A program made the position numbers and the translations under genes. From Lineus longissimus (taxonomy: Eukaryota > Nemertea > Pilidiophora > Heteronemertea > Lineidae), in NCBI RefSeq assembly GCF_910592395.1, contig NC_088313.1, positions 9,800,501 to 9,864,500 of the forward strand: a DNA stretch of 64,000 nt. Direction: 5' to 3'. Numbering within the stretch: position 1 is the first letter of the stretch; each line of letters opens with the position of its first letter. Shown here piece after piece: positions 30,962 through 41,240 of the stretch. The notes under the pieces are model-generated. The model had not been told where the DNA came from, did not search any database, and saw only the letters and a list, made by a program, of their open reading frames with translations.

Positions 30962-31035
30962 ATGAGCTTAAGAAATTCTCATACTTAAGTCACCAAAACA
31001 GACTTAAGATTCTTTGTGAAACCGGGCCCTGGTGT
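30962..31035. mobile_element. tiny palindrome-rich insertion in BEL-4
   Basis: About 74 bp separate two parts of one BEL protein (PLTPG upstream and HGRLL downstream). The segment contains three copies of CTTAAG spaced about 15-20 bp apart, and a GGGCCCGGTTTCACAAAG end seen in many small invertebrate repeats. Whether it is a mobile element or a fill-in is uncertain. Confidence 0.4.
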
Positions 31036-31176
31036 CAGTGGTTCCCCGTCGCTAACATAAGTGATTGGCCTATAATTCAGTGTTGCTTCTATTTCTGCGG
31101 TAATAGTGTTCAATTCATCCAAATCTACGCGGGCACGTCCCAATACCTTTTTAAGGGAGAGTTTGGTTAGTCCTAT
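31036..31176 (-). pseudogene. BEL-4 integrase C-terminal fragment
   Basis: The minus strand reads KKVLGRARVDLDELNTI, TLNYRPITYVSD and PLTPG. These are the conserved helix and the NSRPLT-like motif that close a BEL integrase. It is cut at 31176 by the LTR of Gypsy-2, so Gypsy-2 inserted into BEL-4 or was joined to it. Confidence 0.82.
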
Positions 31177-31382
31177 TGTGATAACTCGTTACTTATACGG
31201 ATATTGTTACCTTAACAGATAAAACTCGGATCCTTATGTAGGCTTTTTCTCGTGTTTTATTGGTGAACATACACAAAAATCGAATCGGCACCCAACTTGG
31301 TAGCGTCACACCCTCTTTCTCGCGTCGTGACGTCATCGTCACTCGCTGGTGAGGGGCCGTCTCAAAAGGGCCACTCACCACA
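31177..31382 (-). repeat. Gypsy-2 3' LTR (206 bp, inferred)
   Basis: The minus-strand polypurine tract AAAGGGGGGATGG is followed by TGTGGTGAGTGG. AATAAAAC lies inside, and the segment ends GTTATCACA directly against BEL-4 coding DNA. The TG...CA ends and the abrupt junction support the limits, although there is no second copy. Confidence 0.7.
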
Positions 31383-31754
31383 CCATCCCCCCTTTAAAAT
31401 AGCTCATAGGCCTACTTTTTACATAAAAATCGAGGCACAGCGAAAACGGCAAAAGTATCTACAGGATGTATATACAATGTACAATGGGAACCTCTTGGGA
31501 AGTTAGGTGATGGGAGGGCACTGGCGATTATAGCAGCCATTACCCAGACCAAAAGAGTATTGACATTCTGGTCCTGGGTAGCCCTCACCATTCACCCATA
31601 TTGCCAAATATTGTCTCTCAGGCTTCTCAATCATGGGTTTGCTCCGTCATTTCTGTTGCCTTCTTCTCGTGCGGGTGCCTGGCTGTCTCTCTTTCACATT
31701 ACACAAAACCACCTGCAGAAGAACTATTCTGAGAGCATTAGCAAATTACAAGGC
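31383..31754 (-). other. Gypsy-2 segment between the extra ORF and the 3' LTR
   Basis: About 370 bp without a domain-bearing frame. Confidence 0.45.
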
Positions 31755-32244
31755 TTAACCAGTCCTCTGTCTCAACCACTGGTCCACGAACGAGGTGAGA
31801 TGATGGAGGACACATCTCATCCCACTATCACTGTAGTGGAAGGCGTCCCTTCCATACTGGTGATCTGGAAGCTGGGGATGAGAAATTGGAATGAACCCTA
31901 TGTCCGCCACATTGCAATGAAAATGCCCCACAAGATTCCCCAGCTGATCTCTCACAGAATTCATTTCCCCAAGAGTAAATTTTCTGGATGGTTTCGCCCG
32001 ACCAATAAAGAACTTTAGAGCCTGTATGGCCAACCCCGTTATGGTGGCCCCGCCAGAGAAATCTCTCTTCTCTGCGTAATTGTAAAGCTCCTCCAATTCC
32101 TTGATGTTGATGCATTGCCGCTGGTGCAGTTGGAGGTTTTTTCTTCAGGAATTGGTACAAGGTTTCTCTTCCTCTCTTTCTGTGTTGAAGAAGCTCCTCA
32201 TGGCCTTCTATTTCTATAGATATCTCAGGGACTTCACCTTCCAT
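31755..32244 (-). pseudogene. extra ORF of Gypsy-2, SGNH-hydrolase-like (tentative)
   Basis: Two overlapping minus frames (32244-31828 and 32096-31755) read as one protein of about 160 residues with a frameshift near 32100. It sits downstream of pol, where errantiviruses carry env, but has no signal peptide or membrane segment. The second half contains FSGGATITGL and IPISHPQLP, then RDAFHYSDSGM. The last matches the D-x2-H pattern of block V in SGNH/GDSL esterases, and the first resembles the Gly-containing block. SGNH domains are known from some DIRS and CR1-type retroelements. The N-terminal half (GHEELLQHRKRGRETLYQFL) does not fit this fold. Function and assignment are inferred. Confidence 0.4.
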
Positions 32245-32298
32245 GTTGACACCTGGAAAAGAGGAAAATAAGTTTTAATCATTCACTCTATGTGTAGT

Positions 32299-33040
32299 CT
32301 AATTTATAAATTTTATTAGACTTTCCTTTCCTCGGTGGATCCAGCTGGCTGGCTTCTTCTTGAAACGAGACCATGTCTCCCTCTTTTGGATGGTATCAAG
32401 GTATCGGACTGGTCTCTTCAATGTGGCTCTTGGGCGCAGCTGATGTTGTTGGATATCAAATTCGACCACATCATCATCCAGTGAATAATGGTCATCGATT
32501 GGGTCGTCTAGTAGAGGATCAACCTCTTCACCAGAATCCTCCACAGGAGCTCTGTCGTCCGCTGTCTCCTCTGGTAACCGACTGGTGGTTGAACTCTCAG
32601 TTGGGTATAGGTCACCAACTGAGAACGTGTCCACCATCAAGGTCGGGTATTCAGTTGGGTTTAAATCACCAACTGAAGACTCCGATCCTGAAATATTCGT
32701 TACTGGATTTGGATACTGGATCTCGGAAGACGTAGCGTTGTCCGAGTCTGAGTCACTCTCTGACTCCAAAACAGCCTCTTGCCTATATGTTTCCTGTTCG
32801 GCTGGTTTTGGTTTTGGCTTATGAGTGTCCCCTACGTGGTCTCTCTCTGGTTCCACTCTTGAGAAGTACCGCTTTAGGTTATTGAGGTAAACAACCTTTT
32901 TTCGCTGCCTTCCCGTAGTTGGTACGACGCGGTAAGTCACCTCAGATACACGTTCTAGTATCTGATATGGACCCTTCCACTTCTTGTGGAACTTGGAGAC
33001 CTCATTTGCTTTAATGTGGTGATTCTTCAGGAGCATCAAG
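32299..33040 (-). pseudogene. Gypsy-2 integrase C-terminal domain with acidic tail
   Basis: It begins after a frameshift near 33040 with HKKWKGPYQILERVSEVTYRV, the SH3-like C-terminal module of Gypsy integrases, then VVYLNNLKRY. A long acidic, Ser/Pro-rich stretch (residues about 85-200) follows, containing two VGDL-PTE repeats, and the protein ends with a basic segment. Long acidic tails of this type are seen in some invertebrate Gypsy pol proteins. They may help localisation, but that is inference. Confidence 0.8.
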
Positions 33041-34301
33041 TCGCCGACGTCAAAGGAACTCGGCTTTGAGCCCTTGTCATAGTGGTCCTTTGACGTTGTT
33101 GGGCCAAACCAAGTTTCTCCCTCACTCGTTTGTGAGCTCTCTCCAAGCTCTCATGGAGGTCTCTCACGAAAGTGGTAGTTTCGGGTGGGTCTTCGTTGTC
33201 AGGGCTTCCAAGGAGCAGGTCTACTGGCAGCTGTATTTCTTGTCCAAATACCATCGCATATGGAGTTTCTTCTGTCGAAACTTGGACGCTGGATCGGAAA
33301 GCCATGAGTGCTGCTGGAAGCTTCAGGTCCGAGTCTCTACCTTCTTCGTCTACCATGGCCGTCAGCATGGCCTTGATGGATTTATTGAAGTTCTCCACCT
33401 GGCCATTGCATTGCGGATGGTACGCTGTCGTCCTTGATTTGCGCACTCCCAGCAAGGAACACATCTCTTTGAATGACTTGGATTCAAAATTTGATCCTTG
33501 TTCTGAATGCAGGCTTTCAGGAGCACCAAATCAAACGACGTAATCGGCTACCAGTGCTTTGGCACAGGTGGTTGCTTTTTGGTTCCTCAAGGGCCATGCC
33601 TCTGGCCATTTCGTGAACGTATCTTGGGCAACTAGGATGTACTGATGTCCACGTCTGGAGGGCGGGTTGATTGGACCAATCACATCTACATGGAGCCGTT
33701 GGAATATCCTTCCGACTGGAATACTCTCCATTGGTGCTTTGGCAGTCTTGGGTGGTGACTTGATCTTCTGGCAAATGGGGCAAGCTCGAACGAATTCGAT
33801 CACCAATCGCTTTAAACCCGGTCTCCAGAACCTACTTCTAACCTTAGCATGGGTTTTGAGCACCCCAAGATGTGCACCTGCATATCCCTCATGAAGATTA
33901 CCTATCGCTTTGTCAGCCAAAGATTTTGGGAGGACCCAGCGAGGCTTATCCGTGAACTTCTCCTCTGGCGACCTCAAAATAAGGCAGCTGTCCTTAGTGT
34001 CCAATAACGAAAATTGGGCCATGATAGATCTTGCAGTGGTACTGAGTGCTCTTAAGGTTGCTTCGGATGGTTTCTTCTTCTGATCTATGTGCTCCATCAC
34101 GGGGCCTACGTCCGGGTCTTCCCGTTGGGCCTTAGCCAAGTCTTGCACACTCCACGATAGGATGTTTTCAGATTTTCTTTCTGCTTTCACACCCAAGGTG
34201 AGTCCTTTCACCCTTTTATCCTCAGTGTTCTTTGCACAATGGCTGTAAGCACTGGGCCCCTCCTTTGGAGGTTTGTCGGTTGGCCCACAGGACGGGCAGT
34301 C
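33036..34301 (-). pseudogene. Gypsy-2 integrase, with in-frame TGA
   Basis: Reading from 34211 the frame has the H2C2 finger (HEGYAGAHLGVLKTHAKV, then CPICQKI), then the core with D in HVDVIGPI (about 33700). A TGA at 33533-33531 interrupts it between DYVV and FGAPESL, after which the same frame resumes and runs to 33036. The glutamate lies in NGQVENFNKS. In the usual second-Asp position the resumed part reads SEQGSNF, with Glu in place of Asp, so the catalytic triad is probably damaged. Confidence 0.85.
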
Positions 34302-35252
34302 TCAATGTTGGCGGATACGTTTAGGTCGACGAGAGAGTCCATCAGCATTCCCATGTAGCTTTCCCGGGCGATGCTCAATCTCGTAATCGAATTCGGCTAA
34401 ACGCTCCATCCAACGGGCAACTTGCCCAGTTGGCTCCTTGAAATTAAGCAACCACCGCAGGGCCATGTTGTCAACTCTGGCACGGAACGTCTTCCCTAGT
34501 AGGTAGTAGCGGAAATGTTCACAAAACGTAACTAATGCTAGCATTTCACGTCGAGTGGTGCAATAGTTCCGTTCTCCACTGTTCAGCGTTCTGCTTCCGT
34601 AGACCACCACTCTTTCCGAGCCATCTGATTGGACTTGAGATAGGACAGCCCCTATTGCATAATCACTGGCATCGGTATCCAAAATGAAAATTCTGGCGTC
34701 TTTTCGAAAATCAGGATAAGCGAGGATCGGAGGTGACGTCAGGAGTTCTTTTAGTCTCGCGAAGGCTTCTTGACACTCGGGAGACCAGACATACTCTGCC
34801 CCCTTCTTCGTCAGGTGGTGTAACGGGGCTGTTATCTTTGAGAAATCTGGAACAAATCGCATGTAGTACGTAGCGAGACCCAGAAAAGAACGTAACTCAG
34901 CCAGGTTGATTGGCACTGGCCAGTTAGCAATCTTCTTAGTCTTCTCCTGATCTGTTGCAATGCCGTCCTTGGAAACCACATGACCGAGGAATGAAACAGA
35001 CTTCCGAAAAAGTTTACACTTGGTCGGCTTTAGGTTCAAACCGGATGCACGGATCTTTCTGAAGACTTCCTCCAACCGTCCGATGTGCTCGTCAAATGAC
35101 GCAGTGTGAACTATGATATCGTCGAGATAAGCTAAACAACGTGTCAATCCTCCTAACACCAAGGACATCAGGCGGGTAATGGATGCAGGAGCTCCAGGTA
35201 ACCCGATGGGCATAACATTCCATTCAAACTTTTTGTAAACTCGTTTTCGCAC
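34302..35252 (-). pseudogene. Gypsy-2 reverse transcriptase palm and RNase H
   Basis: The minus frame of 316 codons has NVMPIGLPGAPASITRLM, the catalytic YLDD (about 35130) and LGHVVSKDGIATD. RNase H follows with DTDASDYAIGAVLSQ and DNMALRWLL, and ends DGLSRRPKR. A TGA at 34304-34302 separates it in frame from the integrase. The upstream half of RT lies in a different frame past 35275. Confidence 0.9.
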
Positions 35253-35274
35253 GATCCTCGGGCGCTACCTCCAT

Positions 35275-35772
35275 CTACCAGTAGCCGGACGCGCAATCGA
35301 GAGAACTAAACCAGCATGATCCACTCAATGCATTTAAGGTGTCATCCACACGAGGCAGGGGCTGAGCTGACTTCACGGTACAAGTGTTGACCCGGCGATA
35401 GTCGATGCAAAGACGTAGGGACCCATCTTTCTTCTTGGCCAAGACAATTGGGGAGCTCCATGGGCCTTCTGAATATTGAATGAGTTTCTTTTCTAATAGG
35501 CCCTTAGTGATCTCCTCCACTGCTTCTAGCCTGTGAGGTGGAAGTTGCCTGGGAGCCTGCTTGATTGGTGGTAAGTTCCCAGTGTCAATCCGGTGTTGAA
35601 TGAATTCACTACGGCCGATGTCGAAATCACCACTTGAAAATATGTCCTCGTAGTCCCTAACAAGATTCTTCGCCTTTTCCAACTGTTCTGGGTCAAGGTC
35701 ACTCTGCTCTAGTTGCAGCTGAGTAAAGAGGACCTCCATTTCTTGTTCATCCCTTTGCTTCGCTTGTGTCAA
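35275..35772 (-). pseudogene. Gypsy-2 reverse transcriptase N-terminal half
   Basis: This frame carries the pre-RT linker, then RT fingers and palm: GPWSSPIVLAKKKDGSLRLC, IDYRRVN and the motif-A-containing SSLDCASGYW. It ends at TAG 35277-35275 inside a well-conserved motif. The protein resumes in the same frame for about 15 residues, then shifts. There is no protease or gag upstream, so the copy is 5'-truncated at about 35775. Confidence 0.88.
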
Positions 35773-35775
35773 GCT

Positions 35776-36016
35776 AGCCCCAAATTTCTATACCCAAATC
35801 AAGCTAACCCCATATTTCTAGCACCAAGTTTACTCGACCTTACTCGGGTAAAGTTTTAAGCTAGCACTAAATTTCCAGCCCCATTTTTTTGTTCTTTGCG
35901 TTACATTTTAGTATGGTTTTATTGCAATCACCTGCCGTAATAACCGACCTCAGAGACATCTATAGGAAGTCTAAGTTCGTAAAGTCTGACTGGCCCATGG
36001 ATTAATGTTTCTAAAG
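35776..36016. other. no gene; AT-rich junction
   Basis: A few AAGCTAGCCCCAAATTTC-like short direct repeats lie next to the truncated end of Gypsy-2 (35771-35880). Nothing else is recognisable. Confidence 0.45.
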
Positions 36017-36903
36017 CCCCACGCTCAAAAACCACTTGGGAGATGGCACTTTTTCAGATTGTTCCTCGACCAAACCACATGGGTACGGTCGGGGGCGATG
36101 CCCCACATAGCCTCACACTACTCTGGTTCCTAGGTGTGACCAGAATTTTTTAAAAATATTTGTTAAGTAAATTTTCCATTTTTTTCTCACCACCGTGGCA
36201 CCCCAAGCTCAAAAACCACTATTTGGAGATGGCACTTTTCTGATTGTTCCTCGACCAAACCACATGGGTACGGTCGGGGCGATGCCCTGCATAGCCTCAT
36301 ACCACTCTCGTTCCTAGGTGTGACCAGAATATTTTTCAAATCTTTGTTAAGTAAAATTTCTAATTTTTTCTTACCACCCCAAGCTCAAAAACCACTTGGA
36401 GATGGCACTTTTTCTGATTGTTCCTCGACCAAACCACATGGGTACGGTCGGGGACGATGTCCCACATAGCCTTATACCACTCTCGTTCCTAGGTATGACC
36501 AGAATTTTTTAAAATATTTGTTAAGTAAATTTTCCATTTTTTTCTCACCACCGTGGCACCCCAAGCTCAAAAACCACTATTTGGAGATGGCACTTTTCTG
36601 ATTGTTCCTCGACTAAACCACATGGGTACGGTCGGGGCGATGCCCTGCATAGCCTCATACCACTCTCGTTCCTAGGTGTGACCAGAATATTTTTCAAATC
36701 TTTGTTAAGTAAAATTTCTAATTTTTTCTTACCACCCCAAGCTCAAAAACCACTTGGAGATGGCACTTTTTCTCATTGTTCCTCGACCAAACCACATGGG
36801 TACGGTCGGGGGCGATGCCCTGCATAGCCTCATACCACTCTCGTTCCTAGGTGTGACCAGAATTTTTTTTAAAATCTTTGTGAAGTAAAATTTCTAATTT
36901 TCT
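36017..36903. repeat. tandem satellite, about 5 units of ~180 bp, alternating types
   Basis: The phrase GCTCAAAAACCAC starts at 36023, 36207, 36383, 36565 and 36741, spacings 184, 176, 182 and 176. Two unit variants alternate: one has CCGTGGCACCCC and CTATTTGGAG, the other ACCACCCC and CTTGGAG. The real period is therefore a dimer of about 358-360 bp. It is non-coding. Confidence 0.92.
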
Positions 36904-37604
36904 CTAAAGGGGGGCTCACTAAGTCCTTGACTCCCACTAGGCAAGACGTACTCCAACTGGAGACCCCAAACTTACAACTCCCAGAAGAGATCAACAGGCC
37001 TTGCTTAGAAACAGCAGCGTCACCCTTTCGGCAATGATGAGAGTTAACACATAAAAGTCATTAATGATAATATGAAGATTAAGCCTGACCCTTCGTACAA
37101 TAAAATGTAGAGGGATGTCCAAACATGTCAAAACATGAGTTACGTGTATTAGTATTTTATGATTCTGAATTTATTGAAGGACGATTTTCATCAATTCATG
37201 TAATATTGCTCAACTTCTGTTGATCGTTATGCAATATCTATTTTGTGTTGGTCACAATCTAGGCTTCCATACGACTTAACGGGACTCAAGGTCATATTAA
37301 CCCCCTCATGATGAATAATTTCATCCCACTGGCCTTGGAAACATTTGGCAGTCAGTTCTGAACTTATTTATCAAATGTTAATATTTCCCTGTTTAATCAG
37401 AGGTTAACGGATTTGTATCAACAAGAGTGGCATTCCATGCTACATATGCCTAATGATCTGCGCAGGAACCCTGTAAAGTATGACATCTAAGCATTACATC
37501 TTGTATCTGACAACCCACTTCAATGTGTTACATCTAGTGTATAACAAAGCGTCCAGCATCATGTATAATATGTAAAGTCAAGGACTTAGTGAGCCCCCCT
37601 TTAG
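36904..37604. mobile_element. 701-bp element with perfect 29-bp TIRs
   Basis: The first 29 bases (CTAAAGGGGGGCTCACTAAG and nine more) are the exact reverse complement of 37576-37604. The interior has no transposase motif and is AT-rich. TA occurs near each tip (TAAAGG / CCTTTA), so a TA-type duplication is possible. It abuts the satellite on the left. Confidence 0.85.
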
Positions 37605-37988
37605 GTCGGGGGAGCACCCCCGAACCCCCCTACGATAGCGTAACGTTTTTACCCACTACAATGGAGGGGAAACCCCCCAAACCCCCCATGTTGGGACCAT
37701 CCATAGTTCCTTCCGACACATTTTTGTATTGGTAAGGTAATACATTGTGATTAGCCTTATTCATGCGCGGCCAAGCCCTAACCGTAGTTCCTAATATGTA
37801 AAGTCAAAGACTTGGTGAGCCCCCTTTAGGTCGGGGGAGCACCCCCCCCCCAAAACTCCCATATTGGGACCATCCATAAAACATCTGAAAGTAGTTTAAT
37901 TATTGGCCGCTAGGGTGCAGTATGTCGCTCACCCGACATATTTTTGTTTTGGTAATGTAATACATTGTGATTGTCCTTATTCACAGGG
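37572..37988. repeat. 225-bp direct duplication including the right TIR end
   Basis: GTAAAGTCAA.GACTT.GTGAG with GTCGGGGGAGCACC, and TTGGGACCATCCATA, occur at 37572-37710 and again at 37797-37880. The following CCGACA-ATTTTTGT-TTGGTAA block repeats at about 37717 and 37940. The second copy of the TIR end is diverged. C-rich runs are present. Confidence 0.75.
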
Positions 37989-38737
37989 ATTGGGCGTTTC
38001 CAGTGATATACGACACGAATAGGTTGTCCTCATGCATTCATTTTGGAAACGCATTTTAAAATAGATGTTACGTCCTCTTAATGGGGCACGTCATCATCGC
38101 GTACATTTGGGAAAAACTCCCTAACGAGACCGGAGCAGACGGCTGAAAGTAGTTTAATTATTGGCCGCTAGGGTGCAGTATGTCGCTCACCCGAATTTTT
38201 CACACAACTTTTGCTAAATAGAGCTAGTTCTAGTTTGTGATTCATTTTGATACTTCAGATTTGGGCAGTAGACCAATATAACTAAGTCGTCAGTGTGGTT
38301 TTAAGCAGGAAAAACGTATTTGTTTTTCTTAAAGTGCCTTTTTTGGACGGGTGTGTGCGATTGTTTTGTTTATGTCACGTGACCTCGACCATGTCGACAT
38401 AAAATTGAAATAAACCATTCCTTTTCTGTCATTATTTAGGACGGATATTTCTCTAATAAAAATATTAATATAATTGGCCAATTTCTTAGGCATATGTAGC
38501 GAATTCCCATGAAGATTTAAATTAATTTAAATTTAATTTAAATTAATTTCAACCAATGGGATAGCAACCACCACCGGAAGATCGCGGAGAAATCGTAAAC
38601 TAAACGGAGTTAATTCAGAAAAAAACCAAAAAAAATTGTTTGTAGGATATACAATGGTTACTCTCTTTATTTCTCATCATTATATACTCCCGCACACGCG
38701 TGTATCTTAAGAGCCCCTCCTAAAGGGGGGCTTAAAA
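37985..38737. repeat. ~750-bp direct repeat, copy 1
   Basis: From GGGATTGGGCGTTTCCAGTG to AAAGGGGGGCTTA it matches copy 2 at 39229-39953 with mostly single-base differences. It contains a tandem (ATTTAAATTAATTT) tract at 38517-38550 that is shorter in copy 2. It ends in a CTTAAGAGCCCC / GGGGGGCTTA stem. It is non-coding. Confidence 0.85.
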
Positions 38738-39228
38738 TCATTGATTTCTCGGTCCTCACAGTTGATTTAGCAGTTGTTTTGGTAAAGACATGTTTTGTTG
38801 GAGTTTCTGAAACCTAGAGCGCTACTCAATAGGCGGCTAGCAAAAACTACGCATTTTACTGTTGTTGCCGACGTATGTGTACACTGAACTTGGGATGTGC
38901 GTCGGCCCCGTTTTGAAAAGCCGTCCAGTGCCAGTTGGTGCGTTATTCGCTGATTTGTGCAAAATTCAACATATCTCAAAAGTTCAATGATTGACCCTCG
39001 ATTTTTTTTTATTGTTGTGTAGCGTAAGCAACTGTCTTTCATGGGGGAATGGGCACTGTAAGAATTATTCAGAAAGAAATGTATACTATTTGGGGTTTTT
39101 CGTGATTGTCCGGCCCAATTGGCAATACATTGTATTGCCATTTGGGATGGTGAAGAGCTAGGAGCAAATGCGCCGCTTATGATTTATTTAAGGAAATAAA
39201 ATGCCCGATTTAACATCCTGCAGAATCA
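38738..39228. other. spacer between the 750-bp repeats
   Basis: A 124-codon minus frame (39141-38767) has no recognisable domain, and I do not call it a gene. No other signal was seen. Confidence 0.4.
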
Positions 39229-39953
39229 CGGGAATCGGGCGTTTCCAGTGATATACGACACAAATGGGTTGTCCTCATGCATTCACTTTGGAAACGCATT
39301 TTAAAATAGATGTTACGTCCTGTTAATGGGGAACGTCATCATCGCGTACATTTGGGAAAAACTCCCTAACGAGACCGGAGCAGCTGAAAGTAGTTTAATT
39401 ATTGGCCGCTAGGGTGCAGAATGTCGCTCACCCGAACTTTTTCACGCAACTATAGCTAAATAGAGCTAGTTCTAGTTTGTGATTCATTTTGATACTTCAG
39501 ATTTGGGCAGTAGACCAATATAACTTAGTCGTAACTTAAACGTATTTGTTTTTCTTAAAGTGCCTTTTTGGACGGCTGTGCGCGATTAGATTGATTTGTT
39601 TATGTCACGTGACCTCGACCAAGTCGGCACAAAATTGAAATAAACCACCCTCTTCTGTCATTATTTAGGACGGATATTTCCCTAATAAAAATAAAAATAT
39701 AATTGGCCAATTTCTTAGGCATATGTAGCGAATTCCCATGAAGATTTAAATTAATTTCAACCAATGGGATAGCAACCACCACCGGAAGAGCGCGGAGAAA
39801 TCGTAAAGTAAACGGAGTTAATTCAGCGCCATTTTGAAAAAAAAAAAAAAATTGATTGTAGCCTATGCAAGTTACTCTCGTCATTTTTCGTCATTACTCC
39901 ATTACTCCCGCATGTACATGTATCTTAAGAGCCCCGCCTAAGAAGGGGGGCTT
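39229..39953. repeat. ~725-bp direct repeat, copy 2
   Basis: It is the second copy of 37985-38737. GAATCAC occurs just before (39223-39229) and just after (39956-39962) the copy, which might be its target duplication. The same is not evident around copy 1. Confidence 0.8.
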
Positions 39954-40240
39954 ATGAATCACACGAGTTGCATTCTTCACATGGTACCAGATCAAAATCG
40001 AACTTTGTTTCAAAATTAAAGTGACCATGCAGTACATGAGATACCAATAGGCAACTCAACGCTGATGATATTCACCGATGGCATGGTTAAAGTGCAGTAT
40101 TTTGACGATCAAGTAGACTGCGAAACGCCGAAAATTCACACCAGCTGAGCTGAGAGTGGCAGTGCATGCAAGAGTGTACAGGACCCTGTGCATTATCGAA
40201 ACAAGTAACTTTGATTGGTCGTTGTGTGTGTGCTGTAACG
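39954..40240. other. no gene seen upstream of the gag remnant
   Basis: Possibly the 5' leader of the decayed LTR element that supplies the gag at 40241. I find no primer-binding site or LTR. Confidence 0.35.
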
Positions 40241-41240
40241 ATGGATAAACATCCACGCATGAACTGCGATCAAGATGATCTCGACAGAGAGTTCAGGCAC
40301 TTCAAACAACACTGTCAATTCCAGTTCGGGGGCCCACTGAGTGCTAAAACTGAATAGGAGAAGGTGAACTATCTGATGACGTACATGGGCGACAATTAGG
40401 GCCGCGAGTTATACAACACATTTGCGTGGACGCCTGCGGTTGCCGCAGGTATCGACCATGGTGTTGCGGCAGTGCCAGCGGAAAACCACACCTTGAACGG
40501 TGTATTCACAAAGTTTGAGTCATACGTCAAGCCTAAACGAAATCAAATTCGGGCCACCGTGAACTTCCATTGCAGAAAGCAGAAGGCAGACGAAAAGTTT
40601 GACATTTTCGTCACTGATCTGAGGATCCTGGTGGTTATGCAGACGAGGATAGGATGCTGAGAGATGCGATAGTGCTGAGTTCGTATCATCAGCAGATTCG
40701 CGAAAAATGTCTAGACAAGGGCGACGACCTTGACCTTGCCCTTGTAATCCGCATTGGGCAGAACTACGAGGCGAGCCAGCAAAGCATGAAAATAATCGGA
40801 GAAGACCAAAAAGTTAACTTCGTGAAAAACAGAAGGAACGATTCCAAGGAGAAGAGCTATGATCCTGGCAGTAGCACAAAGCGGAACAGAGACTATAGCA
40901 AGAACAATGACTGTGGGTATTGTGGCTACAACAAAAGTCACAAAGTTTGTCCGGCCAGAAATGAACAATGCAAATTCTGCAAGAAAAAAGGACCTTCGGA
41001 AAAGTTTGCATTACCAAAAGAAAAGCTAAAAGTGGTGCTGGTAGAGCAAACTACAAGCCTAAGGTTGCAGCAAATTATGTTGATGAAAATTCTGATGATG
41101 AAAACACTGATGATGACCATGATTATGTGTACGAAATCAAAACAGTGCAAACAATTTCAGCTCTAAGCCACCATGCCAGCAAAAATTATAAACCTGCCCA
41201 CATTATATTTATTCAATACCGCTTTTGTGTCATAGGAACC
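40241..41240 (+). pseudogene. decayed Gypsy-type gag
   Basis: From ATG 40241 the frame reads FRHFKQHCQFQFGGPL, then after a TAG KVNYLMTYMG. In a later frame it reads FTKFESYVKPKRN, NFHCRKQKADEKFDIFVTDL and then LRDAIVLSSYHQQIREKCLD. This is the capsid region common in invertebrate Gypsy gag. Two CCHC-like knuckles follow (CGYCGYNKSHKVC at about 40914 and CKFCKKKG at about 40972, completed in another frame by HFGKVC-like codons). An acidic Asp/Glu-rich tail follows. At least two stops (40356, 40398) and two frameshifts occur. No protease or pol follows within 900 bp, so it is an isolated fragment. Confidence 0.75.

Larger units (their letters stand above)
31177..35775 (-). mobile_element. Gypsy-2: 5'-truncated Ty3/Gypsy element with an extra 3' ORF
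   Basis: Read on the minus strand: RT, RNase H, integrase, an acidic tail, an additional open frame, polypurine tract and 3' LTR. Gag and protease are missing because the element stops at 35775, where unrelated DNA begins. No second LTR was found. At least three stops and two frameshifts break pol. Confidence 0.88.

Noticed and set aside
31755-32244. envelope gene in Gypsy-2 (errantivirus-like)
   Set aside because: No signal peptide, furin-type site or membrane anchor is visible. The motifs fit a hydrolase better.
36017-36903. CRISPR or gene-family array
   Set aside because: The ~180-bp units vary throughout and have no constant repeat plus unique spacers. It is a satellite.
38767-39141. 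124-codon minus-strand gene
   Set aside because: No recognisable motif or splice signal. It lies between two repeats.
39223-39962. GAATCAC as a proven target duplication of the 725-bp repeat
   Set aside because: The first copy lacks a matching flank, and a 7-bp match by eye is not strong enough to define the ends.
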